NCBI GenBank assembly: GCA_963678675.1
Contig: OY783197.1
Coordinates: forward strand, 24,884,048-24,948,047
Reading direction: 5' to 3'
DNA: 64,000 bases
From: Xiphydria camelus
Taxonomy: Eukaryota > Arthropoda > Insecta > Hymenoptera > Xiphydriidae
The notes under the pieces were generated by a model. That model made no database searches. It was given only the letters and a program-made list of their open reading frames with translations, and had not been told where the DNA came from. Positions 1 through 14,600 of the stretch are shown here, piece after piece; position 1 is the stretch's first letter, and every line of letters starts with the position of its first letter. Position numbers and translations under genes: made by a program.

Positions 1-246
1 TCGTTACGACCAGACCTTCGATTTACAACAATGAAATATCAGTGAGACACACAATAGGTAGAACAATTAATTTTACTAATGCGTTTTTAGACGATTTCCG
101 CATAAACAGTAATGTCTAGCATCGAGTCAATATCCGTATATATATAAACACATTTATGAAATATTGAACACTGTTAAAGCGACATTGAAAATTACCGTTA
201 ATTTCTGTAGGTACCGATACGAAATTTATCGAAGTATACGTATTTG

Positions 247-303
247 TATTTGTATTTTGGTATTTACCGTGCGCTCAGTCCTCTGGACCACTGTGCCCGA
301 GAA
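247..303 (-). repeat. fragment of the 17-kb tRNA-derived SINE family
   Basis: This stretch aligns by eye with 17136-17191, the 3' body of the intact SINE at 17134-17516. Both share a tract reading CAGTCCT, then TGGACCA(C/T)TGT, then CCCGAG in the same order and spacing. The tRNA head and the poly-C part are absent, so only a body fragment remains. Orientation is set by the intact copy. Confidence 0.6.
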
Positions 304-3208
304 GCATACGTATAATTCGATTTTACCATCGTACGGAATTTATAAATTGGGTTCATAAATATACAGGAATAAAATTTGAGTCGATAACTATCGAGTAAAA
401 TATCTAGAAACAGTTTTTTTTTCGATAGATTAAATGATTGCGAATAATTCTTGATACGATGCAGAGGACGTTGGTCTACAATGTCCGTGCAAATAACTCG
501 TAATTTTTTGCGTGTCTGATTAAGATTTTTCTTAGATATAAAGGTCCATTTTATTTTTTTAAACGAAACTGTACGTTTTTATTTGCAAACTTTTATAGCT
601 GGGATCAGAATAAATTAAAGCGCTGTTTAATTAAAAAAGATTCAAACGAGCCGTTCGTGAGATAATCGTCAGACAAACTATAAGGGTAAGTTATCCTACG
701 TGCGATTAATTGTAAATCGTAATTACAATGACATAAATCAGATGAATGGCACAGATTCTGGTATTCTTGTGCTTTTCAGTCTCGATATCTCACGAAATAA
801 CGCATTCAAAGAATTTTTATTTTAATATTGTAGTAATTAATCTTGATTTGCGCTATAAAAATATGTAAATAAAAACGTAGAATTACATTTAAAAGAAAAG
901 TCGACCGTGATAACAGTCTAAAATCAATTGTTGATCAGATAATCGTCTCGAATCACGTTAAGAAATATACGCATCTGTGCAGCGATCGCGTAAAACTGGA
1001 ATTACGCGATTGATTTCAGAGGGGCCCAATTTCACCTTACCGAGTTATATATTAAGGGCCCATTGGATAGTCCTAAAATCATCGATGATCACGAGTAACG
1101 TCGCTTGTTTTGTCTGGCTTTGAATTCGACGGACGTAGCTCGATACATCATCCTATCAGTCTTAGAGTTATTGAACGTAATTTAAAAACAGCTACGTGTG
1201 TACACCTCGTTTCCGAAGCATGTCGAGTAACGATCGAGATTTCGCAAAGAACGTTTATCGTGGACGAAGCAACAGAAAAGGATCATTTTTAGTGAGGAAA
1301 GAAAACTCAATTTAAACGATCCACGTCATTAGACGTATCATTGATACGATGTACGTAAAAACCTCGTGATCGAATTTGTGGCAAAATGGAGAGGAAGTGT
1401 GATTTGAGCGGTGATTGGTCGTAAGCCGAGATCAGGTACTCTGTTTATCGAAAATACTTTTAATGCAAATACATTGCTAATGTACCGAGTAAAACGTTTC
1501 CAAGGATAGAAACTTGAGTAACAAATAAAAATATGACTTTTTAACGTAATAACGCACTACATCGCATGTCGAGGAAAGGGTCAACCGATTTTCGCGAAAT
1601 AAAATTAAGATTCCATACCGACATGTACGATATTTCCTAATTTGAATATATTATATTATAATAAAAAATGTCTCGAGAATACTAGAACGGATAGTTTATA
1701 GCGGTTACCGCCAATTTTCCGCAAACAAAAAATGAATTCAAAGCAGCAACCATGATGGCAAGCTTACGGCACCGCGACGCGTAACATCTACACGATACGA
1801 CACGTATAAAGAATGAAATTCTTTCTTTAAAAAAAAAAAGTATCGATTTTGAAGTATCTTCTACTTTTACAATTTACTTCCTTCTTTACGTTTTTGCCGT
1901 GGCCATTAGTACATCGTTTCGCATGCCGCAGAGGCAACAAAAATATCTTTTTCAATCGTAGTTTGCTGTTTGGATCCAGTGGTGTGTAATCTATTATATA
2001 AAATTAAATGTAGTTGGATAGTCGTTGAATACAGAATATAAAAAGTTATAGTTATGAGAAACATCGTGCCTTCATATTTTTTGTCGCGTACCATGAATTT
2101 GTAAAACCATGAAATTATACAAACAGATTTACGAAAATCATAACAAAAAAAATAATAACAAATGTTTCACAACGCGTATAGTGCGCGCACATGATCTTCG
2201 TAAATTATAAATTTGACCTTGTGAAGTCTAAAATGAGGCATTCTCTCGGAGTGCTCGATTAAAACATGAAATACATGGTGCAATCCTTCGTGAAAAGTTA
2301 ATCCGCGAGTGCGTAATCCAATTTATCTGCGTCGAACGTTTCTCATATTCGATACAGTGTTGGACGGCAAACCGAGTGTCTATATTCTAAGGTTTTTTTT
2401 CCAAAACTTCATTTTTACCAGATTATACGAAGTTCGAATTCAAGTAGACAGTATAGGAGAGCAATGTCTACTCGAATCAGTTCCCAGCATTGTTCAAACG
2501 CCGCCAAAACCGAAGCGGAGGAAAATCTTCAAAATATACCTGCTCAGTTCGTCGTCGAACGATGTCGACCTCACGAGATGTTTACTCTTACTGTTTATCG
2601 CCTATGGAAAGTTACTCGCGGTGGCCCTAAAAGCGTGCAATTTTGTTCAGTACCACGCAGTCACTTCCGGATCGCTACATCACCCGATCTGTGTTTCGAG
2701 CACCCGTTTTCTATGAATAATTAAACAGTCGACTAGTCGAATTTGCAATTTCGAGCCCTATCTACCGCACAATCTCATTATTTCATCCCACACGAGACTC
2801 TCTCGTATCCTTCCGCCTTTCCTTCGGCTCGATTTATACCCGGAGAGGGAGACACTAATCCCTAAAAAACCGCCCTTTCGAACCGCCTTAAAAAGAAAGT
2901 AAGTTATACTTTTTGAAAATTAAATGATGACATTGCACCGTTTCCTTAATAACAAGAGCACAATTATGTCCCAGCATAGTATTTCGTATCCACGGTCTTT
3001 CGAAGTTTTGCTCTGCGAGTGAATTCACCCAATGAATGAGATTGGAGCGAGACTGCTTCTCACTGACAACTTTTTATAACAAAAAACGTATTGCAATTTG
3101 CCATTGATACGTAAATATTAAAGCTATGAAAATCAGTGCAGCCCGTACAAAATATATATCTGATATATATTTTTATATATATTCTTTGAATACCGTGTGT
3201 GTCCACGC

Positions 3209-3323
3209 TTGTTCTCCGAGACTGGGTGTCGATTCTGCTGAACGCGCGAACTCGCCCGAGTCCTCTTGCTTACTCGCTATTGATTCGCGCGTTTATCAGA
3301 GTCCACGCCTGATCTCGGAGCAG
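3209..3323. repeat. fold-back repeat (MITE-like), copy 1
   Basis: The two ends are imperfect inverted repeats: TTCTCCGAGACTGGGTGTC on the left against GACTCTGAT...GATCTCGGAGCA on the right, and the pairing continues inward through ACGCGCGAA. A related element lies at 49174-49361, with the same terminal CTC(C)GAGA-TGGG motif and the same subterminal AACG(C/T)G(C/T)GAA motif. It has no coding capacity. It is probably a decayed non-autonomous DNA transposon. Confidence 0.55.
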
Positions 3324-3585
3324 GTTCGCGCACATTCTGTACAGTAGAGTTTAGCGGAAACAGCGTACGCGTAGTCGCAACGATCGACTTTACCTTTCTT
3401 TAATTTGGAAAATATAAGAAGATAATTTTACGACTCAAAAATGCTAGATTATATTCCGTATAAATTTCGCGACGAAGAAATGATCTTGCAACGATATGCT
3501 CGAACATAATTGGTTCTTCACAGACATAAAAAAATAACATCTCGTACGCTAAGGATAGGAAGGTCCATCCTTCACGATCTACGCT

Positions 3586-3638
3586 TTCTCTCTCTCTCTC
3601 TCCCTCTCTCTCTCCGCCCTCCCTCCTCCTCTCTCTCA
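3586..3638. repeat. CT-rich simple repeat
   Basis: A run of about 50 bases made almost only of C and T, mostly CT dinucleotides broken by short CCC interruptions. Confidence 0.9.
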
Positions 3639-5612
3639 CTCATAAAACTCTATATAGATACTTCCAATAAAACTGGAACCATTAATATTTAAGCTGTACA
3701 CATTATTTCATAAAAATAGAAGCAACCCAAAGGCTATTGCAGTGCACATATTAGTATGCCGTACACGGGGCAAGTAAGCTAGTTTTATATCCGGAGCTGG
3801 CTCCCTCGCGCTTTCGGTCGCAACTCGAGATGCGCATCACGTTCAGACGTTTCGCACGAAATGAGAAGATTAGACCGACGACCGCCGAGGTCCGTTGGAA
3901 GGTAACAAATTTGTATCGGAGACGAGGACGTCGCCTCTGAATCTAGCGAGATTTGAAACTACTCTTCATCTCACTTTGAAGCGACCCGTGAAAGCCCCCG
4001 CACTGCGGTATAAGGAATTTCATCGCGTAATACACATAAATTAGATTTTCCGAGGACAATATAATTATTATGCCTTGCGAATCACTCGAGTACACTTGAA
4101 TTTCAATATCTGGAACAAGTCGATTCGATATGCTATCGGAAGAACTTTGGAAACAATGACAAGTTATGTGATGCGAAGAGAAATGTAGGTACGTATTATG
4201 TACGGAGCATTCCACACCACTCCAGCCACTCAAAGGATGAATTTACCCTAAAAAAAAAAGTCTAATAATCAAGGCACACTAGTACAATGATTCTACCGAA
4301 TTACAGACCAATCTTCTCAGGGTAATCGTATCTTTTAACTTTTATTCTTGAAATTTAAAGCCAAGCTCTCTTTCGACGGTACCTTTTTTTCTTCATAATC
4401 GAAAAGTAAAAAGGAAATGTTATGTAAAGTTACATCATGGAACTCCCCAGCCATTTGGAAGATGCAGCGTTTTTATAAAAATGAAAACCGAAAATTCGCT
4501 GTACCTCTCAAACAACTAGGAGCTCCTCGGTATAATTTTATACGAACATTTCTTTTTACTTGTCGAATATGAAGAGAAAAAGTTACCGCCGATAGGGCTT
4601 GGCCCTCAATTTCCAAAATATAAATAAACGACACGATTACTCAGTGATTTATGGGTGAGGCTAATCTGTAATTTGACAGAATTGTATTTGCATAACTTGA
4701 TTTTTAGGCATATATATGGAGTACATTCATTTTTTTGGTGGCTCAAGTGGAGTGGGATCCCCCATATCCACACACATCGTATCAGTAACGCATTTTAGCT
4801 CGTCGTTTCTCCATTGAGGATTTATCTAATGGTAGGGCGATAATATTCCGAAAATACGCGTAGTCAACCGTCGGTTAAAATATACGAACGAGTAGTTTCC
4901 AAGTTCCTTCCTTCACGGACCGAATCCTTTCGACAATAGCAACGCGTAGTATGCATTTTAGGGGAATCCACAAATGCATGTGAATGGATTCTTATTTAAA
5001 AATACGAATTTATCGTACGAGTCGCTAAAAGAATGAATCGGGTGATTCGTTTTCGCAATTGTGCGCGTTACGCAACGGTTCCGCGCCTCTAGAATAATAT
5101 AGGTACCAACTATTCGAATTCCCTCGTAAAATTTGTTATTTCCCATATGTATAACATTTATAAGTGTCTATAGGTATTTATCGTGTAACCTATACTCAGG
5201 TTAAAGAATATTCGTCCCGAATGTTATATAGTCGTATAATATTATGCACTTTGCCTCTCCGCGCAAATATATAAATAAATATACTACATTTGGTCATGTT
5301 TATAAAACATTGACATTAACTTCTGTTAAATTTTAACAAATCCGTTTTCACGCGCTCGGTTGTTTTTCAAACAATTTCTCACTACGCCCAACGCCCGTGT
5401 CGTCGCAGCGGCGACACGGAATTGAGGGTTGATCGAACGACACGGCCAAACTCGCCCCCCTGATCGTCGAGTCGCGACTCCTATTCGATCGACACCTCGC
5501 GTAATCGATGATCTTACCGTCAAAGAGAAGAGAGAATGCAGTATATTCTCCGTACGCGTCGCGTTAGCGGATCTGGCGACGAGGGGGCGATTCATTAACA
5601 CGCGTGACGTTG

Positions 5613-8600
5613 TCATTTCTTGATGTTGTCCTCTTCGCTCGACCAACGCTTCTCCTGCTCTTCCAGCTCGAATTCCCAACGCAATTCTAGCTCCCGCATG
5701 TCGTTCGCTATCCCGGCTTCGTACGTATCCTCCTGTTAGGTGATGCGAAGCGATTGGTGGGTGATACAACGACTCCGTAAACGAGAAATATTGGTCGGAT
5801 GATTTGGAATTCAAAATCCGTTTCTCTAGTTGAACTTAAGCGATGACCGAATGGTTGGTGTTACACCGGTTGGGAAAAATGAACTTTTTGTCCTACGAAA
5901 ATGGGACCTGGTGATTCTTATAAATCGTTTGACGTTGGACATCGTTTCGCTATTTTAGATTTTTCGGGAAACACTTTTAAAAACATTCGAATCGAAATAT
6001 CTCGACTACTGAGGAGACTAGACCAATCTATGAAAATTACTCGAACAATAAATTACTTTCTGGAGACGCTACTGCTCATACATTAGTAAATACTTTTATT
6101 CCTTATGGTATTCAATTTAGTATTGCCGAATAATATTCCGAAAGGAATCGGAATAAGTCATGAGATCTAGTTTCTGTCCAAAATAAACATATTTCTCGTT
6201 CACGGATTTTTCGAAGTCAGATCATCGAGTGCTGAATTAATGTTGATGTCAGCTAAAATCTTGAGCTATTGAAAATACGTAATCAGCGATCCTGAAAGAA
6301 TCTTACTCCTGATCATCGTATTTGACTCTTTCTACAAAACAATTTTTCTCTGACACTTTTTCGTATCATTAAAAACAGAAATGCTATTCAACGTAATCAA
6401 GTTAAATGGAACATCTCGTAGAGCATTTAAATGTTACATAAAATAACACATTAATATTTAAAATCTCGTAATTAATATCTTACCTCGTCTGCGCTATGAT
6501 CTCTGTTGAAATTATGATTAGTCATCAAATTGTTCGGTGGTTGAATCCACGGTAAAGTTCCATACGGGCTCCAGTTGCGAACGTCCTTTTCCTTTTCCCG
6601 TATGCCAGCTTCGATCATCTGGAGCTCTTGCGTTAGTCTTTCGCCTTCGCTGAATGCCGCGCCCTGAGTTGCGAGCTGTACACATTATTCGTATAAATTA
6701 CGTTCCTTTGTAAATGGTATCGAGGAATATTTTTATCTCGTGGGTATCAGAAAAAATCGACTCGCGTCGCTTTGCCAAATGTAGAGATGATCGAATTTAC
6801 CAGTTTCCGAAGCGGGATGTTGATATATCGGTAAAAAATTTAAGTAGACATAAAAATTACGATAATATCTTGTTTGTACATTTTTTATATTAGCAGCAAA
6901 AATAGTGGCAATTTCCGCAATTGTAATCTATAACTGCATTTCATTAAAAATGATATGGAATATAGGAAAGTAAAAGTGTGCACAATTTCCTGATACTTAC
7001 ACACTTTTAACATATTAAAAAAATGGTGTACGTGAGTGAAACGTATTTTGATTTTCTCCCAAGTATTTCTTGCCATCTATTTGAACTTGTTATAAATTTG
7101 TAACAAACTCGAAAATCTTTTAAAAATTCATGACCCGTTTATCTAAAACTTTTCTTCAATGTCTATGCTATAAATTTAATACAGAGTATTTGTATTCACC
7201 GCGCCATAAAGTTTAGCCGGAAAATTCTTCAGGTTTCTTTTATGTATGGCGTAAATATCACGAATTATCTCTTACCTTTAAATCGTTAATTTTTTTTTCC
7301 AAATGCTTCAGTTGTTGTTTCACTTTCTGCGATTCCAGAATTAAGCTGAAACGACATCGAGGATTATTGATAACTATTTAACCTGCAATTACATTCCGCG
7401 TTGGTGTAACTTTTGCTTTCTAGGGTTTATAATGTGTTTCACTGCGCTTTTTAGAGAGTGGTTTTATTTCCAAAAATGCACGTCGAGTTCAGATAAAAAA
7501 TATTGCAGAGTTATGTTGCACCTTTTCTCAAAACCAGCATCATTAGATTTACCTGCGTATTTGTTATGATAAGTGGAGGACAATGCTAATGGATAATGGA
7601 GTGCTAAATGAAGCGTTACGAACAGTCGTTATTTTATTTTTCATGCTCCAAATGTTTCGATAACGATGTGCTGTTCGAGGGAAGAGCAAATAGGCGAACA
7701 TATATAGAGAGATAAGCGCTAAGAAAATTTATAACGTTCTCGGAGTTAAGTGATTTGTATGTAAAAACTTTTTCACCGCAGTTGTAAGTGATAGGACATT
7801 GAATTTGTTTACAGTGCTCGAAATAAACTGCTCAACGCAGAAGTAGACAATCTCGTATAGCAATAATTGAAACTTACTCCTTTGACATAGATTCCTGTCT
7901 CGTTAATTGCACGTGGGGCAGCGGTTCCTGGATATTGCGACTGACTGTTATGTAGCCATCTCCAAGACCGGTATTACCAATTGATTGAACCCCATTTGAG
8001 TTCACGGCAGTATAAGCTGATGCAGACAAACAGATTTATTACTTCAAAGCACGAATACAATATATTTCTTGATATTAAGAAATGTTCTTTACGTTTACTT
8101 TACAAAGGATTTGGTCGAATTAGAAACCGATTGACATCAATATCATTTCGCTATTTCATTAGATAATCGAAATGTTCTAATCTTCATTTTACATAGGCAA
8201 GGATTTACTCGAGAACATTTTACTCGACATGAACAAATATCTCGATATGGCGAATATTCCGAACTTGATAAAATTTAGCGGGACTGAAGTTAAATGAAAA
8301 ATCAGAGTTCCATATTTTTAAAGTCACGTTTGGATAAAGTCAGCATGTGTATGTTCTTACGTTGATGTCCGTAATACCAGGAAGTTACGGGACTTGTCGC
8401 AGGAACTGGCCGAATGGGCATAGTAGCAGTCGTACAATCTCCGTACAGTCCGGCTGCTTGCACGCCATTCGCGGGTCTACAAATGAATCGTCAGTATTAA
8501 ACCTCGCTGCTAAATCGTTTCTTATTACACTTGAGAATTTTCACATACGTAGAGAAAGTATGCGCGATACTCTGAGACACATTTGTGCATTCGAACGCGA

Positions 8601-11600
8601 AAAATAAAACAATGCCGGCGAAATTGTCTTTCTACCTGAGTAACGATTTAGACAGCCTGGAAATGGGACCGTATTTGCTGGCAGCCGATGTATCGAACGG
8701 GACGAATTCGTCGTCTAGTAGTATGGAATCTGAGCGACGGAAATTGCCGCTGTAGTTTATGTTGGATGCCGGAGTCATTTGCGGCGCCGGAGCATTCGCC
8801 CAGATCGAGAAATTCTGCTGTACCGTATCTCCTTGAATATCGTAGTTCTAGAGAAGAAAACATTCGTTTTAGATTAAAGACTGGTGAACAAAGTAAATAA
8901 AAGCAGATGTCTGCAAATTTTATAGACACGATCCTTAAAATATCATCAAATTGTACCTTTAAACTTTATTACTGTATGAATTTACATCCATTTTGTAACA
9001 CACTTAAACCTGCATAGGGCGTAATACTTGCCAAAAAAGCACGGGTAAATATATAGCAGAAAATCAAGTTTAAGACCCTTTTTTACTTCATTCTACTCCT
9101 ACACTCCAAACCGAGCTATTTCTTCATGTCTAAGAGTATAACTCTCTTGTGTGTACGAAAGAAAATGCTTCTTACCGTCTTCATTTGAGGCGGCGGATGC
9201 TTTCCGACAATGTTCTCCAGTTGATTTATTATTTCCATTCTACGTTGAAGTAACATTGCCAAGGTCTTAGCGACCGATCGCTGCTGAACAACGTACAATA
9301 ACGATAAATTAAAGTACGAAAATTTGAATCATTTGTCGGCAATATTCTCGGTTTTTCAATGCAATTAAACCATCGGAGCCAAACTGATCAACGTACAATA
9401 AGACTTGTTTATTCTGTGCCTACCTACGAGATGACTGTTCAATATACCAAAGTTCTTGTGTAGTTAAAAGTTATGTTAATAGCGCACAAACGACAATGTT
9501 AATTTACGGGCTCTAGATTCTACGCTGCTGACTAGATTTGAGTTTGATTTATGATCGTTTCCGACAAATGACGATGACTGGCAACCATTTCGAGGGGTTG
9601 AACTATACAGAGCAAGAGTGGTGTACATTTTGAAAATTATGTAAAAGTGAGGTAGGAATATTTGGCACGTAAAGTGATTTCCGGGTGGTACGATTTAGGT
9701 GCTAAGATCCAAGAAAAATATCTCAATTTAGAAGAGAAACGAGATTGACTTAATAACGTACCTTTTTACTATTACTCGGCAAATTGCTTTGCACGGTCGG
9801 CGGATACTGCGACGGATCCCACATGTGCACATTGGAAGTCCCGTAATCCAAAGGCGTGCCGGGCATGACGTAATGGGAACATTGCATGTCGATATTTTTC
9901 GAAGGAACCATATGAGGTAACGCTTGCGGGGACGGCGCCATATAATTGGTCAACGGGGTGATAAAAGTGCTGTCGTTCGTTACGGTTGGATGCTGTAGCG
10001 AATTCACTTTACCCGAAGGACTGAAATCTAAATCGAACGATACGTATGCATCATTTTCGATCGTACCGTGACTCTCGATGCATCCAACTTGAGATTTCGT
10101 TGATTAATAAATGCAATCGACTATGACATAAATTCATGCTTGTTTACACGGAAGGAATACACGAGCAAACGTGGATATAGATGGATAATAATGTCCTTGC
10201 AAAATTTAAAGATACCGAAATGGCTTTAATTTGAATACAAATTTCGAACGTCTCGACGACTTATTTCAACGATTTGTACTTACTTTCCCGGTGAACGTTG
10301 TCGTGCGGCTTCGTTGGGTGGTACACCAAATCCTCGCATTGCTTGAAAGATTTGTTGCCGGGAACGGCAATGGGCTTCTCCCCTTTCGTATCCGTGCCAC
10401 CGCTCAAAGGAAGACTCGACCGCACGCTCAATTTCCGATTTTTAGACCTATATCTGGCAAAGCGTAAGAGCAAAATTACCGAAGGCTATTCGATAGCGCA
10501 AAGTATCGGTTGCATCGACCGCCTCAACGTATCGCGAGGCAAATAGGAATGGGATCCAGTGAAAGTAATGAAGAAAAGACAATGTTTGTAATATTACAGC
10601 AAGTGGATAGTAAACCTTCTAAGATACAATTCTTGTACGTAGGTGTTATAACGAGCTAAATTGAGAAAGGACACTACAATTGGATATCATTATCATCAGC
10701 AGTCATAATTTGTGTGACAACAAATGTTGTTAAAGCATAAAATATTAAAATACATTCGCTTATCCATCATCAGTTACAATGAAGGTAGCTTTGTTTAATT
10801 GTAATTATAATTGTAAGGGTAAAAAAAGTTAAGAAAGGAAAAAACTTCATACAGCGAGATTCGAACCTACGACCTATTGCATCGCTACGAATTGCACCAA
10901 CAGGCGTCATTCAAACGTCATCACCCTCTGTCAAAATGTCGATGCAAACGTCCACCTACTTCTGTATTGTACCTCAGGGTTTACCACATTGGGACTTAAA
11001 TTTAAATAATCTATCCAAAATGGGCTGAATTGTTTATACGCCCTGAAAAGTCGATGGACGGATGAAGCTTTATCACGGGACAAAGAAACAGACGAAACTG
11101 TACCACTGACACTTCGATGAATACGATTTTAATGTTATCCCCTTGCTTGGGACTGAGAATGCTCGCGTTAGCAATGCAAACCTTTTATTCTCATCGACAT
11201 GACCAGCGCGTGACCGACAATAGACCTTGCCACCCACCAACGCAACAGTGGGGGTAAGGAAAGTTAATGTAATCGACGTTATACTCTATACATATATTTA
11301 TTATTTACATACTTATCGAGCTCCAGATCGCTGTGTGCAAATGTGCAATTAGTTGCTCGTGGGCAGGACCCTCTGAGGGCGAGGTCGCGACACATGCTAA
11401 CTTTATACTTGGGCTGACCCGGACCGGCGCTGTGCACGCCGTCCTGCGGCTTTCGATTTCCGTGTTGCTGGATGAACTCCACCAATGCCGCTACTACCGT
11501 TCTCACGGCTTCCAACGCCGCGCGACACTCCACCCACGTAGGCGGTTCAGTTTCTACGAAACGTACAATTTTATTCAATTTCGTTTCGTTTGAAACGCCA

Positions 11601-14600
11601 CGTTAAAACGATCGAACGGTTCGTCCACGCGATTCAGCCGAGAGAGAACGGATATTTTTCGATCAATAAACGGTAAGCGAATGCGCGTATTTCTCGCGAT
11701 ATCGATCGGTACCTGGACTGGGATCGATTGCTGCCAATAGTTCCAGTTGCGGTCTCAGACTGCTCAATTGTCCTGGATCGGGGGTACGTTGTAGAGCAAT
11801 AACAAGTTCCTGAACGCTTTGCGCAAATGACTGTGGAGTTTGAAGTTTGTCAATGATACTTTGCATGTGCGATTTGTGACCGGTATCACCGTACAATAAG
11901 GCGGACCACTGATCGGGAGCTATTCTCAAGCCGGCTTCAGTCGCTATCTGTACTATCTGAGCGTCGTGCTCCCTTCTCAGAGCCTCGTACGTTCTGAACT
12001 CTTCCTTCAGTTGCATCAACGAGGAATCGCCTTCGCGCTTTGACACCTGAAGCGACGATTCGTGTTACGAAAATACGGTGTACCCTCGCCAGTGCAAAAT
12101 TAATGCGGAATTACTCATTCCTTTTCCGTAGCTGCAACGGGCCTTACTTTAAAACAACTGGCCCTGTAAAGGAGCTGCACTACATGACCGATGCTGGTCT
12201 TGGACGCTTGTGGAAAGTGCGGCTCGAGACGTTGAACTACAAACATGACCAGCACTTTTCTGGAGAGCGCCGAACCGTCTTCTAACGCCAGCAACACGAG
12301 CTTCAGTACCTCCTCTTGCATGGCTGCGAGAATAAACAGAGCAGGAAACGATGAGCGTCGGCGTATTTTCGACGAGTTCGCTGGATGCGCGATACGGCAA
12401 AAAATGAACTCTGAGATATTGTCAGAGGCTGATCTTATCATTTTTAATGTGCCGCTCGCAGAGAAGCATCACTAGAGGGTCGATGGCAAGATATGTATTA
12501 CGATATTACACAATGGGCGAGGCATGAACAAAAAGAACATTCAGCGCTGTCGCGGTAACGCTGTACTTTTCACGAGTGATGAACCTTTGACATTTATTAC
12601 TGTTCACTTAACATAACCACAGGAACTCTAATAGGCTTCATCAAGAATGAACTGTATGTCGATAAAGTCACGTAAAGTGTAAAAACAATGTATTATATTG
12701 CGAAGAAGTTGATCGTGGCCGACGTAAATGCAACAAGTAGAAGCAGTACACTTACATGTACAATTGAGTGCTACATATCTATGTGTGAATACTACTTTTA
12801 TGAATAGTAATTCGTCAGAAAATGAGTTCAGGGGGAAAGCTTGCCGGAGTCTCATTCTGATTATCAGAGTAGTCACGAGCACGCGATAATGTGTGAAGGA
12901 GATTAATTTGTTACGTCATATTATTCGGCACAATAAGAACATACCGAATAAAAGCATAAAAAAGTGTAATAAGATGAAAAAAGATCGCATTTCGTCTCCT
13001 CTAGCGTTACTTCTGTTACTGATTTTTGTTTGTTCAGCCTTCTCCCCTTTTTTTAACGTACCAGGTTACGGCGAACATCGTATCGGATAACGTACCTGGT
13101 CCAAGAAACTGGCATCCGCGAGCGCGCACCGCCGCCCATAAATTAGCACTGAGTTGTTGTGGATTTTGATGTTGCAATATTAGTTCGGTGACCGATCTTT
13201 CTCCCAAACTCCTCGCCGCTCGCACAGCACGCGCTCTTCCTTCGGGCTCGACTAATTGGCATCCGACCAATGTCACAAGTTTCCGCTGCATGGGCCGGGA
13301 TACGAGTCCCATCCCTGTAAAATAAAGTAACATGAAGAGCTCGTTTGCGAATTACTATTAAGCGGCTGGCGATTCTTTTAAACGATCGACGCTTTTCTTC
13401 GCGATTACGTCGATATCAGAGTTTTCTGAATTTTAGGAGATAAGAATTGTTCGTACGTATATCGTATTTAATCTAAAATGCTATAAGGATCCGAAACTAT
13501 TAATGGATCTCATGCTACTAATTTAAAATGAATCACCTTTCCAAAAATTGATTCCTAAGAAAATAGATTCAAAAAAAATAATATGGAATAAGAGGTAAAA
13601 TATGAAAATTGCTCGTTTCAAAATATCAGAGATTTTTTTAAAAACCAACGATATATGGCATTATTTTATTTTGTTAACGATTCATCATGTCTTTCTTTAT
13701 TACAGTTTTACTATTTGAGATGCTTTATATAATATAAATTCGGTATTCGGACAAGAAGCAGTATATGCAATAGAGATATAAAAAGTAAATATAAAGTAAT
13801 GTTGATAAAGACAAAAACATATCTTTATATTCCATTGGCAACTACAGCGTTAATAGGAAGACTCGGAAAAAATAGGAACGTCCTTAAGATTGATAAGAAA
13901 ACGTTTATAGTAGCGGTAACAAAAAAACCTGTGTCATACGTAAGTCTCGTTAGTAGATCAAAGCTTTTTCTGGTAACAAAAAATTAGTGCAGCTTCGTAC
14001 TTCGAGTAGTGCGTAAAAGGTAATGAGATACTTTTAAGAATATAACAAATTCGAGTTGTAAAAATAAATAGATCGTTGTAAAGCGTGCTGAAACATTACC
14101 TGCAGCGGTAGTCGGTGCAGCCTGACATGGTTTGAGGTAAAGAGCTAGCTCTTCGATACAACACTTTGCTGCCAAATAGTGAGCGTGGTCCTCGGGCGGC
14201 AACAGTTTTAAGTATGCTGCTCCAGCGTTTGGAGGAACAGGATTGCCTACTAGTTGCAGTAAAGCTTCATTTACCGGCAGTCGCTCTATCTCCGTATTGA
14301 TAGCACTCTGAAGCACAAATCGCATTGAATAGTTCGTATATGCATACTGTGAAACGTGTAGATTATTTAATATTTCTCGTCATGCTATGATTTCAGATAT
14401 ATGAAAAATGGTCATAATTATCGCCAACGTGCAAAGTTGATATAAAAGATCGATGGCAATAAACGTATTATAGAAAATTGAATGAACTATCCATTTCAGC
14501 CTACAGACATGGCTTAACTTTCATCATGTTTTGCTTCGCAAAGCAACAAACTTCGTCATGATTTTGGTAATTGCACTTATTTTACATAATATTTATAATC

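Larger units (their letters stand above)
1..5612. other. intergenic region downstream of Roquin
   Basis: No recognisable gene was found on either strand. Open frames here are short and show no domain I know. The longest (about 2309-2716, plus strand) has no convincing ATG start or motif. A small GC-richer block at about 3780-3905 has a TATA-like stretch (3783-3792) and an ATG-initiated 24-codon frame (3830-3901) that ends at a GTAACA sequence; it could be an isolated first exon, but nothing downstream supports it. The repeats in this interval are listed separately. Confidence 0.5.

Noticed and set aside
2309..2724. Two overlapping frames, 135 and 86 codons
   Set aside because: No domain or splice context recognised; they overlap in different frames, and the longer one lacks an ATG.
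8648..8929. 93-codon minus-strand frame over a Roquin exon
   Set aside because: Wrong frame; the phase-compatible frame (NYDIQGDTV...) continues Roquin and reaches its conserved D-D-E-F-VPF segment.
10838..10930. Functional tRNA gene
   Set aside because: Box-like motifs are present, but no acceptor stem or anticodon arm could be folded; a SINE remnant fits better.
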